Source: Atriophallophorus winterbourni (Eukaryota > Platyhelminthes > Trematoda > Plagiorchiida > Microphallidae). From it: 64,000 nucleotides of DNA. Position 1 is the first letter of the stretch, and every line of letters begins with the position of its first letter. A program made the translations under genes and the position numbers. The notes beneath the pieces were generated by a model. It was not told the origin of the DNA. It saw only the letters and a list, made by a program, of their open reading frames with translations, and made no database searches. The stretch covers positions 81,340-145,339 of the forward strand of contig JACCGJ010011118.1 of assembly GCA_013407085.1 (NCBI GenBank). Direction: 5' to 3'. Positions 11,151-20,273 of the stretch are shown piece after piece.

Positions 11151-11537
11151 GCGGAGCAAAGAAAATACCGAAAAGCGTTGGAGCAAGAACACAACGTTCT
11201 TTGTCGCATCTGTCACTAATTGTATCAAAATTACCTTTAAAATGTACAATCTAACGAAGTGGCACAGTAGGTTCGTCAATATTCGTCAAGTTCTTATTTA
11301 GCAACCATAATGCTGGAAAGAAACAGGTACTTTAAAATAATTCATCGATGGGTGAATAGCGGTCAGTAATGTGCTCTGTTTGTTGCAAGTTATTCCTACG
11401 GCGGAGCTTTATCAATACTATTCTATTGGCCATCCATATTTGAAACAAGATGCTCAATTGTTTACAAGTAATCAGTCTGACAGTGTTGATGCAAATGTAG
11501 ATGGAAATAACAGTTAAATACTTTAATTTTATTTCAG
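11151..11537. other. Intronic DNA, nothing recognised
   Basis: A+T-rich sequence up to the splice acceptor of the 26-nt candidate exon. No repeat copy was identified. Confidence 0.35.
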
Positions 11538-11563
11538 GACAATATCTACACGTGATTCAGCAG
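11538..11563 (+). CDS. Candidate 26-nt exon of the Cbl-like gene
   Basis: The pyrimidine-rich run TTTTATTTCAG ends at 11537 and a full-consensus donor GTAAGT starts at 11564, leaving 26 nt between them. In the frame forced by the downstream UBA exon the segment is open and codes for eight whole residues (T-I-S-T-R-D-S-A) plus split codons. Its 5' split codon also closes properly with the candidate exon ending at 2859. Schistosomes use very small exons, but a chance AG-GT pair cannot be excluded without transcript data. Confidence 0.45.
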
Positions 11564-12089
11564 GTAAGTTAATAATTATACTAACGATTAAATCCAGACG
11601 ACAAGTGCAACCCTCAAGTTCGAAAGCAATTAACGTTGACTGGAGGTATAGCATGTAGACATTAATCCATGAATTTGCATATTTTTCGATGCCGCGATTT
11701 TTGAAATCATTGCTATTAAAATCGTAATAATGTAAAATGTGTATCCATAACTCACTCATCCAGGCTCATTAGAACTTGGTTATATCTCGAGAAAGTGATA
11801 CAAATTCAACAGTTGACATCAGGTTCTGGAGAGGAATATTTTTATAATTCCATGACAAACATTTTATTATAAATAACATTACAATGTATTGCAGTGCTAA
11901 CATCCCCATCCCTTACACTGGTAGGCGGTGTGCAAATAATAGGGATGTGAGCACCACAATGCATTGAACTTTTATAAGCGCCTCGAGCGCTTGACCAGGA
12001 ATCACTTTGTGATTCTGTATTTGAACATCGGGATCTTTGTAAGAACCTTATACACAACGGCATACAAGTATAACTTGGAGTAGCATTAG
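11564..12089. other. Intronic DNA, nothing recognised
   Basis: No domain or repeat match. A minus-strand open frame at 11759-11529 runs across the candidate exon and shows no known motif. Confidence 0.35.
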
Positions 12090-12480
12090 AGTTTCACAAG
12101 AGCTTGGTTAAGTCCAATTTCGCTTTAAACACCGCCAGGCAAGGCTGAGTCCACTGCATTTTGTGGTAGCGAATTCCAAAGAAATATAGCACGTATGGCA
12201 ACAAAATTTCGCGACGATCAATAAGTAAACTCGAGACGTAAAGGGATAAAGTATGTCCACGTGTCACTTACACACATCAAGTGTTTTAGTGTATGTCCTT
12301 CGGTAGACACAATTCTATAGGTCAGAAAAATATCGCGTCGTATCCTCCTTTTGGTAAAGTCACATACACCCAGACTCGCAATATTTAGGTGTACGGAACA
12401 TTGCCAAGACCCATCACTGACTTTGTTGCTCTGTGATTGTATCAAAGAGAGTAATATCTTTTCGCTTGGGAAACGCATAA
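12090..12480 (-). mobile_element. CR1 reverse-transcriptase C-terminal relic
   Basis: Minus-strand translation (for example DFTKRRIRRDIFLTYRIV and HTLKHL) parallels the C-terminal region of the CR1 ORF2 at 4952-5503. Only the 3' part remains. Confidence 0.6.
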
Positions 12481-12565
12481 TTCAATGAAATTCGTCTAAT
12501 TTCGTTTTAAATTCATACAAGTCAGTTGAGTGAGCAACGATAAAAGGTAAATCGTTCCAAGTTTT

Positions 12566-12815
12566 ATATGGAACTCTTGCCCCCACATATCGTTTGCGCC
12601 TCAAGCCTGAACTTGTTCAAGGCAGAACTTGACAAGTATATGTTGACTAAATCCAACCTCGCACCTGAATGCACGTGCGGACTATCCATATTGCTATAAC
12701 ATTTGTGTTGTTTTTATGCATTCCCTATATTTTTAATCTGTGGTTACTGTAAAGTATTTACTTTTTGGACCATTAAAACTTTTAAAAGTAAAACAGACAG
12801 AACGAATACAAATAC
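12566..12815 (+). mobile_element. CR1 3'-end fragment, same family as 41640-43020
   Basis: The + strand matches the reverse complement of 41640-41890 for most of its length, from the CCACATATCRTTTGCG-like block to the 3' UTR. It is a 5'-truncated copy of that CR1 subfamily. It lies between two minus-strand CR1 relics and is in the sense direction of the host gene. Confidence 0.6.
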
Positions 12816-12829
12816 CTTCTACAGTTCAA

Positions 12830-13320
12830 GCGGGAATGGGGTACCACCAGCACATATTCATGGGTTCGATAATTTCTCGTATCCTGTAAGGGATGGTTCG
12901 GGGTATGGAATGATTCGTAAAGCAACATAAGGTCTCTTCTGATTCGTCGATAGGGAAAGTCGAACAGATTCAGTTGAGTTATCCGTTCTTTATAAGGCTT
13001 GTTTCGGATGCTGAGAACTAGTTTTGTTCAGCGGTGATAGATTCCTTGCGAAAGTCTTGGGCGAAAATTTCCCAAATAGCCGTTTGAGTAGATTGAGGAC
13101 ACGTGTTGTTTATTTAAAGTCACTGTTAGTTTGAAGTGAGGTTTTTAAACTGGAGCATATCCAGACAACCAAATTTTTTTCTTCACTGCAATTTTCAAGG
13201 ACATGTGAACCTACTTGGTATGTGAACTCTACTTGATTCCCCACAGTCATGATCGTGCATTTGTTGAAGTTAAAAGGCAGTTTGTTCTTCAACGACACGC
13301 TGTGAAGTGTATCAATATCT
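12830..13320 (-). mobile_element. CR1 reverse-transcriptase relic
   Basis: Minus-strand translation contains KLPFNFNKCTIM and QVGSHVLENC followed by EEKNLVVWI, paralleling the post-catalytic region of the CR1 ORF2 (compare 5504-5713). It is strongly degraded and has no visible ends. Confidence 0.55.
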
Positions 13321-13940
13321 TTTGTATTAGCAAACTCACAATCTCAGGCCTTTTTGATCAAAAAGGTGTGTTTCATTTTCCAAATCCACAGTGGCACTAG
13401 TCACTCTTTAAGAAGCACCATTAGTACAACTCACTCCTGATTGACTCTCGGGCCAAAACGGGGAAATGCACACGAAGACAATGGCGTAATTCCTAACTTT
13501 GTGGCTAAAATTAATTTCTGGCATCATTAAGACGTGCCTAGTTCTCTAGACGCGAATCTCCAAGCAGCTTCACTCGTGTGAAATGTCAGTTTCTAGCGTG
13601 TGCATCTTGCCATCTCCAAGCATTTTGAATGACGCGTTATCACACCCGCGATGATTTTCATCCACGGGCTAGGTTTGTTAAAACTTGCCTTTTACAAACA
13701 TTTCAACAGAGTGAGAAAACTACCGTGGATGTCTGCGTTAAAGTTTGACAACTTGCAAATTCGCAGTACTGATGTACGGCAATCAATCGATCAACCACGG
13801 ATCGATCTTAACTAGGTGACCACAGCAAACAAACAAGCTTAAGGTTTTAATCATTTCCAAATATTAAATAATACATCAGTATTTGTATGCTCAACTGAGT
13901 TTGTGTAATCATAAACGTTTTACTTTCTCTTTTCGATTAG
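13321..13940. other. Intronic DNA, nothing recognised
   Basis: A+T-rich DNA. The last 20 bp (TTTCTCTTTTCGATTAG, ending at 13940) make a good splice acceptor for the next candidate exon. Confidence 0.4.
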
Positions 13941-13962
13941 TATCATCTAATATGGGAAGCAG
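13941..13962 (+). CDS. Candidate 22-nt exon of the Cbl-like gene
   Basis: A strong pyrimidine tract and AG end at 13940, and a donor GTGAGT starts at 13963. The 22 nt between them read V/S-S-N-M-G-S with split codons on both sides. The left split codon fits the 26-nt exon (G+TA). The right one (AG+C, Ser) fits the UBA exon at 19820. One of the other two frames has a stop, so the phase match is informative but not decisive. Confidence 0.45.
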
Positions 13963-14633
13963 GTGAGTACAGCTACATGATAGTTTATATTTTTACTCCA
14001 ACCGATATATACGTTACGTCACATCTTAAGAACGGTTTCGCGCTATTGGCACCCATTAGATTGGAGCTATACGATCCGATTCCATTGAAGTATCTGACGT
14101 CGAGGGCATTTCAGGTGCGATTCGAAACACTTAAAACAACTACGGAATGTCAAACTGGGTTGACACAAGGAATGGAAAAGGAAGAGAATGATAGGGGAGT
14201 GTCGAAAAATGCAATAGTTGTTTGCAACGTATGAGGTGTTTCGAATTTAAAACCTACCAGTCCCGTTTGGAATCACGAGCAACTTAATTCCTCACTACAT
14301 TCGTGTAGAACGCCAAAAGATGTAAGAAATTAAACCGTAGATAAAAGCATCCAATACAGTGGTACTACAAAAACGCTATCGTCTCGGTTTTCCGACAGTG
14401 ACCCTAACTATAAATATGAAGTCTGCTACAGTATTGGGGTTTCAGGATATTTCCGGTAGCAATCAATTTGGGGTGTTAAGCCTACAGACCTATCATTGTG
14501 CAGTCATGCTATGCTTTTCTCGTTCGCAAGGCTGTAGAATTGAAACATGAAATTGAGACGTATCCTTTCGTCGCCAGTTCACTTGTTCTGACGTAGCAAT
14601 GAGTAAGCACTTCATGACGCGTAATTCTTGATT

Positions 14634-14635
<2 letters not shown>
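13963..14635. other. Intronic DNA, nothing recognised
   Basis: An 85-codon + strand open frame at 13977-14234 shows no motif and begins just after a splice donor, so it is taken as chance. No repeat match. Confidence 0.35.

Positions 14636-14666
<31 letters not shown>
14636..14666. repeat. (TA)n microsatellite
   Basis: About 15 AT/TA units directly in front of an R1 repeat. A shorter TATATA run sits at the other end of that repeat near 14899, so R1 may have inserted into a TA-rich tract. Confidence 0.9.
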
Positions 14667-14670
<4 letters not shown>

Positions 14671-14898
14671 GGATGTGCTACAGTGCAGTACTTTGTGCTG
14701 TGCGGATAACACTGTGCTATATTGATTGGCCAGAGGTAGTGAGCTGCATGCTGAAACAGGCTGGAGTCTCACTACCATTTCCTCTTCTTTTTTCTTCCTC
14801 ATATCTGTCTAGTCCTGGGCAACCTGGCAGTAACTTAGCCTACGTGCAGTCTCTGACGTGCGGCACTTTGCCTGGATCAGGCTTGTGCTTTCACATCA
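14667..14898 (+). mobile_element. R1 short retroposon, near full length
   Basis: Begins CACGGATGTGC and ends near GGCTTGTGCTTTCA, the same ends as the reference copy at 26044-26271. R1 has no coding capacity. Its 3' end and target duplications at other copies indicate LINE-driven mobility. It sits in the last intron of the Cbl-like gene, in the gene's sense direction. Confidence 0.75.
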
Positions 14899-15440
14899 TG
14901 TATATATATATCGCATTTGCATTTTACAGAGAACAGCTGAAGGTTCAAACACAACTTCAGACGGCTTGTCGGAGATAAAAAGTAACTGATCTGCAACAAA
15001 TTACTAACAACCCAAGCGTTGATAGGAATCGTCGAGTACCATGATTAGATCACGTGTATTGTGCATTTACTTCAGAGTAAATTCCCGACAGACGTATATA
15101 GAATACTAAATGAGGAATCGTTTGCTGCCTAGCGAGGTGGGTCACAAGCCATTTAGTGTAGCGCGAAGTGAATAATAGACACATCAATAGAAGGTTTAAG
15201 GTAAAAATACCGTTTATTAACGCTACCAGCATACATTTACTGTGAATTGACTCAACGTTCTATATGGATAACCTACTTGGAGCAATGAGGAAATCGACAC
15301 TCGATGCCAAGAAGGAAAGAAGCTGCCTAGCCATTAGGGACTATTAAATTAAAGCATGAAATCACGGTCGGTGGCATTACGTGACTAAATGTATTACTAC
15401 AAACTGGACCAGATGCAAACAGCGTTAAGCATCATTTCAT
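14899..15440. other. Intronic DNA, nothing recognised
   Basis: No recognised repeat, domain or RNA. Confidence 0.35.
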
Positions 15441-15692
15441 GTGGCTCATACACACACGGTTGCACGGATGTACAATCCGTTGACCAAGGACTTGGTCTTA
15501 CTCATGCTGATTGTATGCCCAAGTCTTTGCATGCCGACGAAAAACAGTAGATTAGCGAGTTCGAAAGAGGTTTCGCTGATGATGTCATCTAGTTTGATGA
15601 CGAAACGTCCGCAATCAACCATACCAGCTCGGAGAACAACTATGAACTACAATCCGGTACCTGAACTACAAGTTTTCAAAACTATTTCAAAC
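15441..15692 (+). repeat. Composite repeat with LINE-C piece and hammerhead-like fold
   Basis: Starts with an R1-like CACGGATGTAC, continues with a 55-bp piece closely matching LINE-C at 10905-10963, and then has a segment with a strong stem-loop (15569-15616, listed separately). It looks like a mosaic made by successive insertions. An open frame of 84 codons runs through it but crosses the joins and is not considered a gene. Confidence 0.45.
15569..15616 (+). ncRNA. Hammerhead-like motif (imperfect)
   Basis: GGTTTCG (15569-15575) can pair with CGCAATC (15610-15616) with one mismatch and one wobble. CTGATGA is 15576-15582. GTCATC (15584-15589) pairs fully with GATGAC (15596-15601). GAAA is 15602-15605 and GTC is 15607-15609. 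Two departures from consensus: an extra T between the core and stem II, and no loop in stem III, whose ACGT is a palindrome that could pair only between two molecules. It may be a decayed or dimer-type ribozyme, or chance. Confidence 0.3.
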
Positions 15693-15884
15693 TAAATTGA
15701 TTGGCCACCGGTAGTGAGCTGCATGCTGAAACACGTTGCAGTCTCACTATCATTTCAATTTCTACTTTTACCGATCTGTCTAGGCCTGGGCAACCTGGCT
15801 ATATCGTAGCCCATGTGCAGTCTATGACTGTACACCACTTTGTCTGGATCATACATGCCTATGTGGTGTATGCCCAAAAACCTC
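15693..15884 (+). mobile_element. R1 short retroposon, 5'-truncated
   Basis: Matches R1 from its TTGATTGGCCACC segment to near its 3' end. The RTE element at 15897 inserted just downstream; its left target duplication is 15885-15896. Confidence 0.7.
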
Positions 15885-15896
15885 GATCTTGAAGCA

Positions 15897-18800
15897 TCAT
15901 CATCATCAAAGACAGCAATACACCGGTAGCACGTACCGAATGCTTAACTGCCATACAACCACGAAAAAGTAAAATCCTAAAAGATGGGGAAGGGTGGGAC
16001 TTAAATTGCTACGGCTTCTATAGAAGAGTAAGCACAAACAAACTGGGGAGAGGTGCCTACACCTCGAATGGAACATACATTCAAACAAGTTTCGTGAACG
16101 AGTAGAGCAACATCAGCACGGCAGCTTCCTTGCGGCTTTCACTGTCATGCATCATAACAAGCTTTTCTCGTCACTCCGCTTGACAACATACAAGGTTAAG
16201 CAAACACTCCAAGAATATGCTTAGTGCAAGACCGCCATTGAGCACGGTTTCGGGACATGTCCTGAAGCGTAACTAACCACTGCGATATATGATCGCGGGG
16301 ACACCAGCCTGGAAGACGCGCTGCGCCTACTTTGGAAAGGTTACTAGTAAGGGTTTTTAACTGCCTATGCCATGTGACGGTTTGGCCACCCCGAGATTTA
16401 CGCCAATCAGGATGTGGCGTCGCAAAAAGAATCTGTTTCGGAAGTCGGTGGTCCGGCATCCGTAAAACGTGACCCAGCCAGCGTAACCTATGCAGGTTGA
16501 TCTGCTTCTCTATATCGACATTACTACCCAACAACTTATTTCGGAGAGCATCGGTGCGCATACGATTGTAACAGCTAACTCCTAGAATGCTGCGGAGACA
16601 CCGGTTGTCAAATACTTGGAGACGCTGAATGTGTTATTTACGTAATGTCCAGGTTTCGCACCCATATAGTAACACAGCCCGAACTGTCGCTTTATAGACT
16701 CTACCCTTGAGTAACAGAGATAATCCTTTCTGACGCCAGAGGTGACCTAGGTTGCGGAATGCTACGGTCGCTTTAGAAATACGTGCCGAGACCTCGTCAT
16801 CTAACGATGCAGAATTATTGATACAACTACCGAGATACGTAAAACGATCTACAATTTCAAGAGCCTGATTGTCAAGTAATAAAGTGCTGTTCGATATGTC
16901 GATGTCCTGCAGCAGAACACTGCACTTAGAGGGTGCAAAACGCATTCCAAATGCGGGCACAATACTAGATAGCTTGTTCAGTATCGCCTGTGCATCTGTG
17001 TACGAGTCGAAGAGCAGAACTATATCATCAGCATAATCCAAGTCAAGAAGCTTGACGCCTGGCATTATGTGAACTCCGAAATCTGGGGCACCATCTTTGC
17101 ATAACTCCATAATTGCATCAATTACAAAATTGAACAAAAACGGAGAAATCGGGCATCCTTGTCGGACGCCGCTTGTGGTGTGGAATTTGGGTGAGACTTC
17201 GTTGTAAACCCTAACGCATCCGGATGTATGAGCATAAAGCGCACGTAGTATGTTGACATACTTTTGCGGAACGCCTTTGCGCAGCAAGGTCTTAAACAGG
17301 ACATTTCGATCGACTGAATCAAACGCTCCTTTGAAGTCTAAAAAGATGGCTATTGTCGGCTGTCGATAAGTGTGCCGCAGTTCTAAGATCCGTCGAAGAG
17401 TAAAAATGTGATCGACACAGCCTCTGCCAGGCCGGAAGCCAGCTTGCTGCTCTCGGATCTGTGATTCCCTATGCGATGTTAATCTTCGAAGACATATGGA
17501 CGTTAATAATCTCGTAATGATGGGAGTGAGACTTATCCCACGATGATTAGAGCATGAGCTTCGCACACCTTTTTTAAATATAGGTATGATAACCGATTCG
17601 CCCCAACTCGGAGGGACGGATTCTGATAACCACACTTCACGGAGGAGATCGCCTAATGTGCTGATTAGGACTTGGCCACCTTCTTTGAACAAGACAGGTG
17701 GTATGTCATCGGGGCCAGCAGCTTTGAATCGTTTCATGGATTCGATACATTCTTTAATTTCTAAATCATTAGGGGGATCTACGCTAACAGACCAAGGATC
17801 ACACTGCTTCAAATGAGGGAAAGATTCTGTTGCAGGCGACCAGCTGAATTGTTCTTCGAAATGTTCGGCCCAACGTGAGAGGCGCCGATTCTTATTAGTG
17901 ATAAGAGTACCGTCTATTTCAGCGATAGTCTCACTCACTCCTTTTTTCGTAGGCCCAGTCGATCGAATAAGTTGGAAGAGTTTTCGCACGTTACCCGCAT
18001 TATTTGCTATTTCCATTTCTTCGACCTTATTTAGCCACCACCTTTCTCTGTCTAGTCTTAAGCTCCGTTTAAGTTCATTCCTCACGCGTCTACGCTCTGT
18101 GTTGTGTCCAGGACCATGAGGTATTTGGCGTCGCTGGTGAAGAATTTCGATAGAGCGCTGTGAAATCCAGTGGGACTTTTGGGTTGGTTGTGTAGTCTCA
18201 CAGGCTGTTGTTGCAGCGGCTCGCATAAATCCTGCTATTTTGTTCCACCTTTCATCGGTAGTTGCACACTGAGCAACTGGGAGTGAGTTACTCAAGGTGG
18301 TCCTATAAATGTCTTGAACTGCAGGCTGAAAGAATTTTTCGACAGCAATGCGTTTCCCATTCGAGGGTTTCGTACCGGAGAACTTTAATGAGAACCTACA
18401 TCGCACAAGAGCATGATCTGAATCTATGCAGGTATTCCAAAAGGAGCGGCAGTCCTCAATGCAACCTCTCCAGCGAGCACTTATTGCGATATGGTCGATT
18501 TGGGCCGAAGGTTGGCTTCCATCCGGCGAGCGCCATGTGGCAATTCGACATCTTTTGTGGCGAAAAGAAGTGCTGCTAATGAATAATCGAGATTGTGCAC
18601 AGAATTGTATAAACCGTTCACCATTATCTGTGCGTTGGCTTTCGAGACCAAACATGCCACCTAATTGTGATTCAGATGTATCTAAGCGACCCAGTCTGGC
18701 ATTCATATCTCCCGCTAAGACAACAATATCGGAGCTTTTTGCACGTCGCAAAAGAGCATAAAGATCGTCGTAGAAGGCGTTTTTCTCGTCGTCGGAATTG

Positions 18801-19730
18801 GTGTTAGTCGGAGCGTAAGTTGCTACAATAAACAAGCATCTCTGATTAGAAGATTTTGAGTTTGGTCTAATATTAGTGGCTAGTCTAACTGCGCACATCC
18901 TGCTATTCCAAGGAATCCAATCGATAAGACATGATTCGGCACGTGAATTCAGTACTATACCAACACCCGCCTGTCCTGAGATGGCAGCTACAGAATCACC
19001 AGAGCAGCGCAAAAAGTAGCGAGTTGAAAGGTTTGGGGCAGTAAGTTTAGTAATTATGGACGGATCATATAAGCGCGTCTCCGATAAACAGCAAACATCA
19101 ATAGATAGACTATCTAAGGTAAGAGCCAGTGCAGCTTGCTGGCCTATTTGTCTGAGAGTTCTGACATTCATGGCACCGATGTGAGCTGAAGCCCGTGGTT
19201 TCAGAAAGTGGTCTGTAAATTCGCGAACAGAAAATGTTCCAACATGTTCAGCGCGGTCTTTTCTAAAGCTGGGATTGACAGACGGAGAGTTGTTAGGAGT
19301 GGATGGGGGAGGGGGAGGGTCAGAAACAGTTTGAAGAGTAGGGCCAGCAGTAGCTTGTTTTCGCTTACCCGCCCTGCTGTATGCAGCAGGTAAGGCGACC
19401 CTGTTTATCGTGCGCGACGGCCGATGCACTATGGAGTTAAGTTTCGTATTAATAGTCATAGTCATGGTTGTATGCGGGCTGGGATACTGCCAGGTCGCCC
19501 ATGCCTAGACAGGAGAACAATTAGGGTTCTCGACCAAAGCCTTTGGCTAAAAAGCCTGACCCACAAGGCAGCGGGTTATGTTGAGACCGTGTTCGTCTGA
19601 CCTCTATCCATTGACCTTCCTGGTATGAGTGACTCTGAAGGTGCTCGGAGAGCACCACCCAGCATAGCTCAATGGGTTATAGAGGTGCACAAACCATCGC
19701 ACCACGTTAAGGTCCAGTCTCAGCGCGATG
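15897..19730 (-). mobile_element. Full-length RTE LINE (RTE-alpha) with exact target duplication
   Basis: A 3834-bp element is bounded by perfect 12-bp direct repeats GATCTTGAAGCA at 15885-15896 and 19731-19742. On the minus strand it has a 5' UTR of about 265 bp, one long ORF (19465-16196), a 3' UTR of about 290 bp and a short (GAT)n tail at 15897-15906. A second copy at 60189-64000 shares the 5' UTR start, which fixes the 5' end. It sits antisense in the last intron of the Cbl-like gene. The exact duplication and a single stop in the ORF suggest recent insertion. Confidence 0.9.
16196..19465 (-). pseudogene. RTE endonuclease-reverse transcriptase, one nonsense mutation
   Basis: A 1089-codon frame in RTE order. 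The apurinic-type endonuclease shows MNVRTL near residue 100, SETRL near 127, AGDMNARLG near 250 and an SDHALV box. The reverse transcriptase shows GFRPGRGCVDH near 675, FLDFKGAFDSVDR near 705, RQGCPISPFLFNF, and the catalytic LDYADDIVLL near 811. The C-terminal part has RWLGHVLRM. It would nick chromosomal DNA and reverse-transcribe its own RNA in the nucleus. One in-frame TAA at 16634-16636 (codon 944, where the other copy has GAA) removes the last 145 residues. Everything else is open. No separate ORF1 is seen, as usual for RTE. Confidence 0.9.
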
Positions 19731-19742
19731 GATCTTGAAGCA

Positions 19743-19819
19743 GTATAATACCAATCCGAAATAATAAAAAATTCAGGAGTAATCATCAACTTAATCGTTT
19801 TTCTTTTTTCCATATTCAG
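19743..19819 (+). promoter_or_regulatory. End of intron and splice acceptor for the UBA exon
   Basis: The run CGTTTTTCTTTTTTCCATATTCAG ending at 19819 is an excellent pyrimidine tract plus acceptor, and sets the start of the UBA exon. Confidence 0.75.
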
Positions 19820-19991
19820 CACCAACGTGACGCTAGATTCACACAAATATGATGAAATAATTGACAAAGCAGAACGCCTTGTACGTTCGGGGTGGAGCAG
19901 ACAGGATGTGGACCGAGCGATCCGTGTGGCGAATGGTGACGTCTCAATGGCCGAGAGCATATTGCAAGAATTTTCATCCAAACATTGCTGA
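19820..19991 (+). CDS. Last exon of a Cbl-like gene: C-terminal UBA domain
   Basis: From the acceptor at 19819 the exon is open for 56 full codons to TGA at 19989-19991. Residues 14-51 of the exon product form a UBA-type three-helix domain (E-R-L-V-R-S-G-W-S-R-Q-D-V ... A-E-S-I-L-Q-E-F). It lines up with the C-terminal UBA of animal Cbl E3 ligases, including the G-[YW]-S-x-Q-D pattern, the A-x-x-x-A-N/Q core and the terminal I-L-x-E-F. Like Cbl, it lies at the very C terminus. Cbl ubiquitinates activated receptor tyrosine kinases; its UBA mediates dimerisation or ubiquitin contact. The RING and SH2-like parts would lie upstream of the window. Another UBA protein is possible. A poly(A) signal follows at 20116. 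Confidence 0.7.
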
Positions 19992-20046
19992 CCGAGAAAA
20001 AAGTGACGGGCACAAACACACACACACGGTTTTTGTTGGAGCAATT

Positions 20047-20056
20047 TTTATTTATT
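20047..20056 (-). terminator. Poly(A) signals of SCAMP (two overlapping)
   Basis: On the minus strand AATAAA occurs at 20052-20047 and 20056-20051, about 220 bp past the SCAMP stop codon. These are the first good signals downstream. They lie inside the presumed 3' UTR of the + strand gene. Confidence 0.55.
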
Positions 20057-20115
20057 TGAAGTAATGACAAAGAACAACTTCAAACTTGATGATCATGATG
20101 GTGATCCGGGTACAG

Positions 20116-20121
20116 AATAAA
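20116..20121 (+). terminator. Poly(A) signal of the Cbl-like gene
   Basis: AATAAA 125 bp past the TGA at 19989-19991. Cleavage some 10-30 bp later would place the + strand mRNA end at about 20135-20150, overlapping the SCAMP 3' UTR. Confidence 0.55.
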
Positions 20122-20273
20122 TTGCAAAAGATTAGTGGTCACTATCAGTCATGTGGAACAACAGCGATGCGATGTAAGAATGTGAGAAAAAGCAAAAATT
20201 TATATGACTCGTACAACCGCGCAAGAAAAGCATAACTGTTATAATTCGGTTGACCATTGAGAATCAAGGGCGA

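Noticed and set aside
13977..14234. 85-codon protein gene
   Set aside because: Starts inside an intron right after a splice donor, has no motif and no upstream signals.
14509..14802. 97-codon minus-strand protein
   Set aside because: Its centre is a translated (TA)n microsatellite and the rest is R1 repeat.
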